Source: CAXMST01 sp032122625
GTDB taxonomy: Bacteria; Actinomycetota; Thermoleophilia; Solirubrobacterales; 70-9
Reading direction: 5' to 3'
Assembly: GCA_032122625.1 (NCBI GenBank)
Contig: JAQBGG010000008.1
Span: forward strand, 1 to 64,000
Length of the DNA: 64,000 bases
Below, piece by piece: positions 33,553-41,318 of this stretch. Within the stretch, counting starts at the first letter, position 1. Every line of letters begins with the position of its first letter. The position numbers were made by a program, and so were the translations under genes. Under the pieces are notes generated by a model. That model made no database searches, was not told the DNA's origin, and was given only the letters and a program-made list of their open reading frames with translations.

Positions 33553-36500
33553 CTATGCCCGCCGGGATCTGCTCCGCAACCCGCGGCGGACGATCGCCTC
33601 ATTGATCGGCGTGGTGCTCGGGGTCGGGCTGTTCTCCGGCGTGCTCTTCTTCATCGACGGCTCCGGCGCCTCAATGACCAAGCGGGCTCTGGCTCCGGTC
33701 GCGATCGACATGCAGCGGGTGCTCACCTCTCCGCTTGGTGAGGGCATCCGCCTGCAGCAGCGCCTGCTGACCGACGGATCGCTCGTCAAGGATCAGCGGA
33801 CGACGATGGTCCTCACGGTTCAGAACCTCGCTGCGACGCCGGCCAACGAAGTGCTGGTCAACGACAAGCTCGGGGCCGACCTCGCCTACGTCCCAGGATC
33901 GGCTCGCCGCGACGGCAAGCCGGTCCCCGACGTCGGCGGGCAGAGTCCGTTCGCCTACGGCCCCGGGCTGATCGGCCACAACGCCGGAACGGTCCAGCCC
34001 GGCGAGCGGGTCCGCTTCACATATGAGGTCGAAGCGAGGGGCGCGATCGCCGCTGTCGCGGATCTACCGCTCGCGGCGACCATCTCGTCGCGCGAGCAGG
34101 TCGCTCCCGATCAAGCAAACCAAGCGGATCTCGTGCCGCTTCCGCAACTGGAGCGCCGGATCGCCGGGATTTCTGGAGTCGCGGCCGCCAACCAACTCGC
34201 CTTCGCCCAGGTCGAGCCCGACTCGCTGCGGGCGGGCAGCACCGTGATCCACCGCCCGGTGAAGATCTTCGGGTTCGACCAGGAATACGCAGCGCAGTAC
34301 GCGACAATCGGGCTCGACGAGGGTGGCTTCAAGGAGGGCGCAGCGCTGCTCAGCCCGGAGGCAGGGCGTTCCCTGGGCGTCAGCCCCGGCGAGCGGGTCG
34401 AGTTGAGCCTTCCCGGCATGAAGCGGCCCGTGAGCTTTCCGATAAGCGGCGTCGCCGACCTCTCCCGGGCCCGGCCGCTGTTCAACAGCCGCGAGGGCTC
34501 GAAGCTCGAGGACTTTCTCTATATCCCCGACTCGATCGTCATCAGCCCGCGCGACTTCGCGCGTCTCGTGGTCCCCGCTTTCCGGGGGGCGACAGCAGCC
34601 CGTGGCAATGCGCTCGCGGTGAAATCGCCGCCGACACTCGAGGTCGATGTGCAGCTCGATCGAGCGCCGTTGAACTCCGATCCGCGCCAGGCCCTCGCGC
34701 AGACCGAGCGGATCGGCAAGGAGATCAAGGGAGTCGCCGGCGGGCAGGACTTCCTGCTCGACAACGCCTCCAACACCCTCACGGTGGCAAAGGCCGATGC
34801 AGCCGTGGCGAAGCGGATGTTCCTCTTTCTCGGCTTGCCGGGCCTCCTGCTGGCCGGTTTTCTCGCCGCCTACGCCGGCAGCGTGCTCGCCGCCTCCCAA
34901 CGTCGCGAGCACGCCAACCTCCGCCTCCGCGGCGCCAACCGCGGGCATCTGACCCGGATCCTCGCCTACCGGACTACGGCGCTGGCCGGAGCCGGATCGC
35001 TGCTCGGAACCGTCGCCGGCTTCGCCTCGATCCTCGTCATCCTCGGCCCATCGGCCCTGTTCGAGGCATCGGCGACCCAGCTCGCCCTCTCCGCGTTGCT
35101 CGCGGTGAGCGCCGGCGTTCTCGCCACGGGTCTGGCCCTCTACCTCCCCGGGCGGCGGGCGCTCGGCCGCGAGGTCAGCGGTGAGCGCCGCGAGATGGCC
35201 GAGGAGCGGCCCGCGGCTTGGCGTCGCTGGCGGCTCGATTACGCGGCAGTCCTGATCGCCGGTGGCGCCGCGCTCGTCGCCCTTCGCAACGGTGCTTTCG
35301 ATGCTCCGGCGGGCGCTGTCTCGACGGGCGAGTCGACCTCCCTGAAGTCCCACCTGCTGCTCTTGCCTCTGGGCGTCTGGTTCGCCGGCACGCTGCTCTC
35401 TGTTCGCGCCTTCGAGGGTCTCGCCCGGAACCTGCCCGTGCCGGCGCCGCCACGATTCGGACCGGTCGTGCGGGGCGTCCTCAGCCGTACTTTGAGCCGG
35501 CGCTCGAAGGCTCTCGTCACCGGCATCGTCGGGGTCGGGCTGGTCATCGCCTTCGGCATGGGGCTGGCCGTCTTCGCCGCCACCTACGACTCCTCGAAGG
35601 CGGCTGACGCGGAGTTCACGGTCGGCTCCAACCTGCGGGTCACGCCGAGCCCGTTGAGTGAGTCAGCCCACGGCGCCGGTTACGCGGAGGCGCTCGAGGT
35701 CGACGGGATCACGAACGCGACTCCCGTCGTCGCCGGGCTCGAGAACGCCTTCATGCGGAGCAGATTCAACAGCGATGTGAAGGATCTCGCGGCAATCGAC
35801 CCGGCAGGCTTTGAGCGGACGGCGGTCCTGGACGACCAGTTCTTCCCACAGAGCACTGCCGCCGAGGCGATGGCAGCGCTCGCGGCGGCGCCCGAGAACA
35901 TCCTCCTCGATGCCGAGTCGGCGGATGGATTGAAGCTCGAAGTCGGCGACAAGGCTGAGGTCCTGCTCGCTCGCGGGACCCGGCAGCAGGAGCTACGCAA
36001 GATGACGGTGGCTGGAACCTTCGAGCGCTTTCCAGGCTTCCCCGAAGGCCTCAACATCGTCGCCAACTTCGACTACTACGCGGTCGAAACCGGGCTCCGC
36101 GAGGCGGACTTCTACCTCGCCCGCACCACGGATCAAAGCGTCGACGGTCTCAACTCTGCGAGCGCCGCGATCGAGGCCGGGCCCGGCGCCAACGACAGGC
36201 TCAACATCGACACCACGGAGACCAGCTTCAACAAGGATCAGTCGAGCCTCACGGCGCTCAACATCCGCGGTCTCGTCGACCTCGACTCCTTCTACACCCT
36301 GGCGATCAGCGCCGCGGTCGTCGCGATCTTTGTCTTCGGCCTGATGCTGCAACGGCGCCGCGAGTACGTCGTGCTCCGCGCCCAGGGCCTGTCTTCCCGG
36401 GGCATGCAGTCACTGATTCTCGGCGAGGCGGCCTTCGTCGGGATCAGCGGGTTGATCGCCGGCACGCTGGTCGGCGCGGGCCTGGGATTGCTACTGGTCC

Positions 36501-36664
36501 ACATCCTCAAGCCGCTGTTCATCCTGCCGCCGGTCGCGACGCTGCCGCTGGGCGGCGGCGCGCTGCTGGCCGGCCTCGTCGTCGTTGCCACCCTGCTCTC
36601 CACCCTCGCGGCGCTGACGATCCTCCGCCGCCTCAGCCCCTCCGAGGTACTGCGCGAGCAGTAG
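33545..36664 (+). CDS. Large double-FtsX ABC permease with a DUF11-like extracellular domain
   Basis: The start GTG at 33545 follows GGCGGA and gives MFSYARRDLL; the longer frame upstream is a shadow of ATPase B. The 1,039-residue protein has a membrane helix at about 17-37, then an extracellular region whose residues about 85-165 resemble a DUF11 beta-sandwich (VQNLAATPANEV, GADLAYVPGSA, GTVQPGERVRFTYEV), a MacB-like periplasmic-type part, a first FtsX core (about 425-580), further helices (about 605-690), a second extracellular region, and a C-terminal FtsX core (about 920-1039) ending PSEVLREQ. One polypeptide thus supplies both permease halves. Substrate unknown; MacB/LolCE relatives move lipoproteins, lipids or signals rather than small solutes. 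Confidence 0.9.
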   Translation: MFSYARRDLLRNPRRTIASLIGVVLGVGLFSGVLFFIDGSGASMTKRALAPVAIDMQRVLTSPLGEGIRLQQRLLTDGSLVKDQRTTMVLTVQNLAATPANEVLVNDKLGADLAYVPGSARRDGKPVPDVGGQSPFAYGPGLIGHNAGTVQPGERVRFTYEVEARGAIAAVADLPLAATISSREQVAPDQANQADLVPLPQLERRIAGISGVAAANQLAFAQVEPDSLRAGSTVIHRPVKIFGFDQEYAAQYATIGLDEGGFKEGAALLSPEAGRSLGVSPGERVELSLPGMKRPVSFPISGVADLSRARPLFNSREGSKLEDFLYIPDSIVISPRDFARLVVPAFRGATAARGNALAVKSPPTLEVDVQLDRAPLNSDPRQALAQTERIGKEIKGVAGGQDFLLDNASNTLTVAKADAAVAKRMFLFLGLPGLLLAGFLAAYAGSVLAASQRREHANLRLRGANRGHLTRILAYRTTALAGAGSLLGTVAGFASILVILGPSALFEASATQLALSALLAVSAGVLATGLALYLPGRRALGREVSGERREMAEERPAAWRRWRLDYAAVLIAGGAALVALRNGAFDAPAGAVSTGESTSLKSHLLLLPLGVWFAGTLLSVRAFEGLARNLPVPAPPRFGPVVRGVLSRTLSRRSKALVTGIVGVGLVIAFGMGLAVFAATYDSSKAADAEFTVGSNLRVTPSPLSESAHGAGYAEALEVDGITNATPVVAGLENAFMRSRFNSDVKDLAAIDPAGFERTAVLDDQFFPQSTAAEAMAALAAAPENILLDAESADGLKLEVGDKAEVLLARGTRQQELRKMTVAGTFERFPGFPEGLNIVANFDYYAVETGLREADFYLARTTDQSVDGLNSASAAIEAGPGANDRLNIDTTETSFNKDQSSLTALNIRGLVDLDSFYTLAISAAVVAIFVFGLMLQRRREYVVLRAQGLSSRGMQSLILGEAAFVGISGLIAGTLVGAGLGLLLVHILKPLFILPPVATLPLGGGALLAGLVVVATLLSTLAALTILRRLSPSEVLREQ

Positions 36665-36668
36665 CTGC

Positions 36669-36715
36669 GCGACTGTCAAGTTACCCCTGACTATCAGGGT
36701 GTTCTTGACAGTCGC
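36669..36715. terminator. 47-base stem-loop between convergent ABC cassette and ssrA
   Basis: Outer arms GCGACTGTCAAG (36669-36680) and CTTGACAGTCGC (36704-36715) are perfectly complementary over 12 bp; inside, CCCTGA pairs with TCAGGG around CTA. It starts 4 bases after the permease stop and lies about 48 bases beyond the 3' end of ssrA, fitting a bidirectional terminator. It lacks a T-run, so a repeat or protein-binding site is the alternative. Confidence 0.5.
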
Positions 36716-36762
36716 CGTCCCGCAGGTCAAGGATCCGGAAATGGTCCTCGGCCTGCCCTGAG

Positions 36763-37120
36763 TGGAGACGGTGGGAATCGAACCCACGTCCGCGGTCGCG
36801 TAACGGTTGACGTCTACAGGCATAGCCGGCGCTGAATCTCGCCCTGAGGGTCCGCTACCGGCGGGTTGATCCTCGGGGCCAGCCTTCTGAAATGTCCCCG
36901 GTCGGCGAAGGCGGACCTTCCGGGCGATCCCGCTTCTGACACCGGAACCCTTCCCCACGGGAGAGGGAAGGCCGATGCTCACTGCTTAGCTACTAACTAA
37001 GCCTTGAGGGCGAACTCATGGTCCGCAGTTCTTGGTTGGTCCCGGGGTTTAACGAGGCCTCCGGGAACCTCGACCTGCAATCAAACGCACGAGACAACCG
37101 CGTCGAAGCCTGTCGTCCCC
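36763..37120 (-). ncRNA. ssrA: Transfer-messenger RNA (tmRNA)
   Basis: The 5' end GGGGACGACAGGCTTCGACG and the 3' end GGTTCGATTCCCACC-GTCTCCA fit tmRNA. The acceptor stem GGGGACG pairs with CGTCTCC including a G3-U pair, the alanine identity mark; A at 36763 is the discriminator. The next genomic bases are CTC, so CCA is not encoded and must be added. The tag frame reads ADHEFALKA then TAG, followed by the GCTTAG/CTAAGC helix around the stop. A 3' GTTCGATTC T-arm is visible. With SmpB (encoded at 40833) it rescues stalled ribosomes and tags products for proteolysis. Size 358 bases, normal. Confidence 0.95.
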
Positions 37121-37135
37121 GTGCTATGTAGATGC

Positions 37136-37163
37136 ATTGTAGGTCGCCGCGCAAGCGGCGCAA
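37136..37163 (-). promoter_or_regulatory. Candidate sigma70-type promoter of ssrA
   Basis: On the minus strand TTGCGC (37158-37163) and TACAAT (37136-37141) are separated by 16 bases. Transcription would begin about 7 bases after TACAAT, giving a short 5' leader before mature position 37120, which RNase P would remove as is known for tmRNA. Confidence 0.55.
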
Positions 37164-37225
37164 GCGACGGGCTCTGGATTGCAGGTCTGAGGCCCGCGCC
37201 TGGGCCCGAGAGCTGATGCCCTGCT

Positions 37226-37591
37226 CTAGGTGGCCCGGGGCGGCTCGAGCCCGGGGATCCAGGCCTCAATGTGCTCGGCGATCGTGGTCCGCACCCAATG
37301 GCGCTCTTGTGGACCTGACATCCGGTAGCGGCCCAGGAGCATCTTCTGATCGTCGAGCGGTAGGCCCGCGATCTCCCAGCTGATCACCAGTCGCTCGAAG
37401 AGGAGTTCCTCGCGGCGCTGCCAGGCATCGTCGATCGTCGCCGCCTCGCTCTTCGGCGCCTCGTTGATCTTCGCGACCGTTGCCGCGCTGAGCGCCTTGC
37501 GCAGGACCAAGACGTTGCCCTGCGGATCGGTGTAGCGCTCGCGCTCGACCGGCGGCTTTCCCCGGCGCCTTGATTGCTTGCGCTTGCCCAT
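37226..37591 (-). CDS. Small protein of unknown function
   Basis: A 121-residue protein that I do not recognise. The first 20 residues are strongly basic (GKRKQSRRRGK), suggesting nucleic-acid or ribosome contact. Then come a short beta-like piece (DPQGNVLVLRKAL), an acidic helical region rich in Glu and Arg (DDAWQRREELLFERLVISW) and a tail with ERHWVRTTIAEHIEAWIP. No signal peptide, Cys cluster or membrane helix. It lies 18 bases after the thioesterase gene on the same strand and just upstream of the ssrA region. Codon use resembles the neighbours, so it is likely a real lineage-specific gene. Confidence 0.7.
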   Translation of the reverse strand: MGKRKQSRRRGKPPVERERYTDPQGNVLVLRKALSAATVAKINEAPKSEAATIDDAWQRREELLFERLVISWEIAGLPLDDQKMLLGRYRMSGPQERHWVRTTIAEHIEAWIPGLEPPRAT

Positions 37592-37609
37592 CTCCGATCA
37601 GCCTTCGGT

Positions 37610-38419
37610 TCAGGGTTTCCAGGTCCGGATCAAGGCCAGCTGACGCGACTGCGCCAAAAGAGTGCCGTCCGCGGCCCAGAGCACCCCATCCTCCTCGAAA
37701 AACCCGCGGGTCGAGGTGCTCGACGTGAAACGGCAGAGGACGTGCTCGCGGCCGCCGGCCGGCGGCTCGCCGCGGAAATGGATCGTCAGGTCGAGGGTCG
37801 GCGCGAGAACAGGCCCACCGAGGCGGGGAAATGGCGCCGGCCACCAGCAGTCCGCATACATCGCGATCAGCTCGGGCTCGAGCGGGGCGGGCAGCTTGGT
37901 GCGGACACAGCCGCCCGCCTCGCCCTCGGTCCCGGTGAACGGGATCCCGCCGAAAACCATCCGCATCTCGAGCTGGTCGAAGATCCGCGGCGGCAGGAAG
38001 GACGTGTCCGTCGGCGCGATGCCGGCAGGGTCGGGCGCCGACGGCGCGGGGGTCGTCCAATCCGCGGCCCCATCGAAGTCGCCCGCCAGCACGCAGAGAG
38101 CCAGGCAGGTGGTCTTGCCGTCCTGAAGCATCCGGGCCGAGCAGGTGCCGGCGGAGCGCCGGGAGCGCTCGATCTCGACCGCGATCTCGACCTCGCCGTC
38201 GTGCGGCGGTCGCAGATAGTGGACCGTCAGCGATCGCGGGTGCCGCTCGGCGTTATCTACCGCCGCCCGGATCGCCCGCAGGATGAGGGCGGCGACGTAG
38301 CCGCCATTCGGCCCCGGCGGACCCGACCACGCCTCCTTGATGTAGGTGCCGAAGCGCCCGTCGCCGAGGTCCTCGACGGCGGTGTCAGCCCGAAAATCTG
38401 CGGCGGCAGCAACCTCCAC
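37610..38419 (-). CDS. Acyl-CoA thioesterase family protein (TesB-like double hotdog)
   Basis: A 269-residue protein with two hotdog halves: N-terminal GPPGPNGGYVAALILRAI, SLTVHYLRPP and a second half with LDLTIHFRG, FTSSTSTRGFFEEDG and ADGTLLAQSRQLAL, the pattern of the 4HBT_3/TesB group. Such enzymes hydrolyse acyl-CoA to free acid and CoA. The usual C-terminal RQ..L ending is present. GTG start. It lies between the small unknown gene and the disordered HHH-protein gene, all on the minus strand. Confidence 0.8.
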   Translation of the reverse strand: MEVAAAADFRADTAVEDLGDGRFGTYIKEAWSGPPGPNGGYVAALILRAIRAAVDNAERHPRSLTVHYLRPPHDGEVEIAVEIERSRRSAGTCSARMLQDGKTTCLALCVLAGDFDGAADWTTPAPSAPDPAGIAPTDTSFLPPRIFDQLEMRMVFGGIPFTGTEGEAGGCVRTKLPAPLEPELIAMYADCWWPAPFPRLGGPVLAPTLDLTIHFRGEPPAGGREHVLCRFTSSTSTRGFFEEDGVLWAADGTLLAQSRQLALIRTWKP

Positions 38420-38491
38420 GCCGCGGAATGATCGCAGCAGAGCAGCGCCGCGAGCAGTAACGACACCCGCGCCCCTCGGCAGCCGCTCGAC

Positions 38492-40762
38492 CTAGGGCTC
38501 GATCCGGTCCCTGATCACGTCGAGGAAGTCCTTTGGAAAACCGGGGATCGAGTTGAGCTCGTCGACAGAGCTGAAGCCGCCCGACCGCTCGCGGTAGGCA
38601 AGCACGCGGCCCGTCTGGGTGACGGACATGCCGGCGTCACGAAGCTGCTCGAAGCTCGCGCGGTTGAGGCTGACCGGCCCACCACTGCTCGAACCGCCCG
38701 CGGCGGTGGTGATCGGCGTCGGCTGACCTTCCCCCGGGGGCTCGGGTGGACCGGCCTCTGGCGCCAGGTCTGAACCAGCCGGAGCGACGGACTGATCGCT
38801 TTCGCGGACGCGCACCTCAGGAGCAGGTTCGGGGTCGGGCTGCGCCGCCGCAGCAGCGTCCGGCGCCGTCGGCTGCGCCGCCACGAGCTGCTCGAACGGA
38901 GCGGGCTCCGGCTCGGGCGGCAGCGGCTTCGGCGCAGCCAGAGGGGCGGCCGGACGGGCGACGTCCGCGACCGCCTCGCGGGCGCGGCGCTTGGACTCGC
39001 GGGCGCGGCGCTCGGCTTCATTGATGCGCTCGAGCATCTCGTGCAGGCTGCGCTCGCGGTCAAGTTCCTGCTGCTTCAGCTCCGCGAGCTGCTCGGCCCT
39101 CTCGGCTCGCTGCTCGGCCTCACCTGCCTGCGATTCGATCGCCTCCAGGCGCCGCCGCGCTTCATCAAGAGCCTGCTCAGTGCGCTCACGGTTGCTGCTG
39201 ATCGAGCTCTCGGTGCGCTCCAGCTCCGCCAGCATCTCGCGGTCCCGCGCCTGGCGCCGGCGGATCAGATCGTCGGTGGCCCGCAGCTCGGCACTGAAGG
39301 GCGGCTCCGGAGCCCCGGGAGTCGCGCTCTCAGCCTCGCCGCCGCTCTCCTGGGTCGTGGCCGCGGGTTGCTGGGCAACATCCGCGGCGGCGACCAGCGG
39401 GGCCTCGGCCTCGAGCCGTGCGTCGGCGACCCGCTGTTCGGCAACGCGTTGAATCTGCTCGACCTCGCTCACGCGGCGCTCAGCGTCAGCCTCAGCCGAC
39501 TGGGCGTTGGCCTGGACAAGAGCGTCCTCCTCGCGTTGCTCGGCATCGCGCAGGCGTGCGAGCGCGTCTCCCCCAACCGGTGCGGCTGCGGCTGCCAGAC
39601 CCGGCAGTGGCCGGGCCGCGGGGTCGGGGTCGGCTGCGGGAGCGGCGGTGGGCGGCTGCGGGGCCGGCGTGGGAACCGAAGCCGTCTTGGCCTTCTTCTC
39701 CTCGCGCTCAACCCGCCGTGCCTCGATCGCTTTCCGACGCTCGGCGCGGGCGCGCTCCCGCTGGGCCAGGGCAAGAGCCTTCTTCTCCTCGCGCTGCCGC
39801 TTCTTCAGGGCGCGCTTCTCCTTCGCCGAGAGCTTCGAGGTGCCGGCGGCGGCGGTTGGCGCTGGGCCGCTGGGTGCAGGCGCAGCCGGAAGTGTCGGGG
39901 GCAGGGGCCGTGGCGTGGTCGCCGGCGTGGTCGCCGCCGGGACCGGGGCATCGGGAGGGGGTGCCACGGGCGCATCCGGCGCGGGGGCGGGCGCTGTCGG
40001 CGTCGCGGCGGGACCGGCACCGGCGCCCGTCGCTTCGTCGGCCGGAGACATATCGAGAGCGGGTGGCTGGGCGGGCGGCGGGGGCGCAGCCGCTACCTGT
40101 CCGCCGGCCTTCTTCGCTTCCTTTTTCCGAGCTCGCTCTTCAGCCTTCTGGCGTTTCAGCTTCTCGCGCTCCGCCTTCTTGGCGGCGCTCGCCTCGGCGC
40201 GCTCGCGCTTCTTCTGTTCACGATCGAGCTTGCGCTGCTGCGCCGGAGAGACAGCGGCCGGCTGCGAGGCGGGGGCCGCGGGCTGGGTCGCGGCGGGTGC
40301 CGCCCCCACTGGAGGCGGAATGCTTGCGGGCGGCGCAGCGGACTGGGACTCTGTGTCGGGCGTGGACGCCTGGCCGGCCGCGGGGGGTGGGGTCGGCGGC
40401 GGGGTTGCTGCAGCTGGAGGGTCCGCGCCGGTTGGGGTTGGCGGCGGAATCGTTGCAGATGGCGGGGCGGCCGGGGGTGGGGCCGGTGCAGGCGGGGTCG
40501 AGGGCGCGGAACTGTGCGGGGTCACTGCTGGGCTTTCGCCCGAGCCGTCCGGATCGGCCCCGCCCTCGGTCGAATCCGCGACCTCGCGTTGTGGCCCGTC
40601 CGAGGCCGCCTCGCCGGGTGGCGGCACTGCGGGCGCCGGCGGAGGCGCGCCGTAAGGCTGCTCTTCCCTCGGGGCCGGCGGCTGGTCGGAGGTCGACTCG
40701 TTGTTGTTGCTCTCGCTCAAGCTCAGTTCCGGTGTCGAAGGGTACCCCCGACATTCAACCAA
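38492..40762 (-). CDS. Long disordered Pro/Ala/Lys-rich protein with C-terminal ComEA-like helix-hairpin-helix
   Basis: A 756-residue protein. About 1-230 is Pro/Ala/Ser-rich, interrupted by basic Lys/Arg/Glu helices near 165-220; about 225-300 is again Pro/Ala-rich; about 300-370 is Lys/Arg/Glu-rich; about 400-600 is a heptad-like coiled coil with Glu/Arg/Ala; about 600-690 is acidic and proline-rich; the last 60 residues (SLNRASFEQLRDAG...IPGFPKDFLDVIRDRI) form a ComEA-type helix-hairpin-helix. No signal peptide is evident. The start is uncertain: TTG at 40762 is the furthest upstream and there is no ATG near. Function unknown; DNA binding by the HHH is possible, but this HHH variant may also be structural. 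Confidence 0.75.
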   Translation of the reverse strand: MVECRGYPSTPELSLSESNNNESTSDQPPAPREEQPYGAPPPAPAVPPPGEAASDGPQREVADSTEGGADPDGSGESPAVTPHSSAPSTPPAPAPPPAAPPSATIPPPTPTGADPPAAATPPPTPPPAAGQASTPDTESQSAAPPASIPPPVGAAPAATQPAAPASQPAAVSPAQQRKLDREQKKRERAEASAAKKAEREKLKRQKAEERARKKEAKKAGGQVAAAPPPPAQPPALDMSPADEATGAGAGPAATPTAPAPAPDAPVAPPPDAPVPAATTPATTPRPLPPTLPAAPAPSGPAPTAAAGTSKLSAKEKRALKKRQREEKKALALAQRERARAERRKAIEARRVEREEKKAKTASVPTPAPQPPTAAPAADPDPAARPLPGLAAAAAPVGGDALARLRDAEQREEDALVQANAQSAEADAERRVSEVEQIQRVAEQRVADARLEAEAPLVAAADVAQQPAATTQESGGEAESATPGAPEPPFSAELRATDDLIRRRQARDREMLAELERTESSISSNRERTEQALDEARRRLEAIESQAGEAEQRAERAEQLAELKQQELDRERSLHEMLERINEAERRARESKRRAREAVADVARPAAPLAAPKPLPPEPEPAPFEQLVAAQPTAPDAAAAAQPDPEPAPEVRVRESDQSVAPAGSDLAPEAGPPEPPGEGQPTPITTAAGGSSSGGPVSLNRASFEQLRDAGMSVTQTGRVLAYRERSGGFSSVDELNSIPGFPKDFLDVIRDRIEP

Positions 40763-40832
40763 GCCACGGCACCTCTGTACAACCCCGGGCTGCCGGAGTG
40801 AAAGGGGGCGTTCAAGCCGGCCTCCCCCGCGG

Positions 40833-41318
40833 TCATTGATTTAGGTCCTTCAGCTCCCGGGCGACGTCGCGGGCGACGTCGCGGTCGCGGATCTCACGGC
40901 GCCGGTCGCGGTGCTCTTTGCCGCGGGCCAATGCCAGCTCCACCTTCGCCCGATTGCCCTTGAAATAGATCCGGGTCGGGATCAGGGTCAGGCCCTTGCG
41001 GTTCATCCGCCCGATCAGCCGCTCGATCTCCCAGCGATGAAGCAGGAGCTTGCGGGCCCGCTCGGGCTCATGGTTCTCACGGGAAGCCGGTGCATAGTGC
41101 GGGATGTAGGCGCCGCGGAGCCAGATCTGACCGTCCTCGATAGCCGCGTAGGAGTCCTGGAGCCGGGCGGTTCCCTCTCGTAGCGCCTTGACCTCCGTGC
41201 CGCGTAGCTGGATGCCGGCCTCCATCGTCTCGACCACCACGTACTTGTGACGGGCCGCGCGGTTGGTCGCGACATCGGGCCCGCGCTCGGCCTGCGGGTC
41301 GTTCTTGCGCTCGGTCAT
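40833..41318 (-). CDS. smpB: SsrA-binding protein SmpB
   Basis: A 161-residue protein with the family motifs: ATNRAARHKYVV at the start, EAGIQLRGTEVKALREG, AYIPHY, LLLHRWEI and the C-terminal basic tail RRREIRDRD. It binds tmRNA (encoded at 36763) and brings it to stalled ribosomes. The start overlaps the RNase R stop (ATGA), linking the ribosome-rescue factor to the nuclease that degrades the faulty mRNA. The C-terminal residues after about 135 are those that fold into the empty mRNA channel. Confidence 0.97.
   Translation of the reverse strand: MTERKNDPQAERGPDVATNRAARHKYVVVETMEAGIQLRGTEVKALREGTARLQDSYAAIEDGQIWLRGAYIPHYAPASRENHEPERARKLLLHRWEIERLIGRMNRKGLTLIPTRIYFKGNRAKVELALARGKEHRDRRREIRDRDVARDVARELKDLNQ

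Noticed and set aside
36763..36840. Possible tRNA (GGTTCGATTCCCACC T-arm) on the minus strand
   Set aside because: There is no anticodon arm next to it; the matching acceptor 5' half lies 350 bases away, which is the tmRNA layout.
39600..40700. Apparent short tandem repeats
   Set aside because: They follow from codons for Pro/Ala and Lys/Arg/Glu blocks of a disordered protein; no constant repeat unit was found, so this is not a CRISPR or minisatellite.
39041..40839. Two long forward frames opposite the disordered HHH-protein gene
   Set aside because: Both are Gly/Arg or Pro/Arg-rich without motifs. The reverse product has coiled coil and an HHH domain, so the reverse strand is taken as coding.
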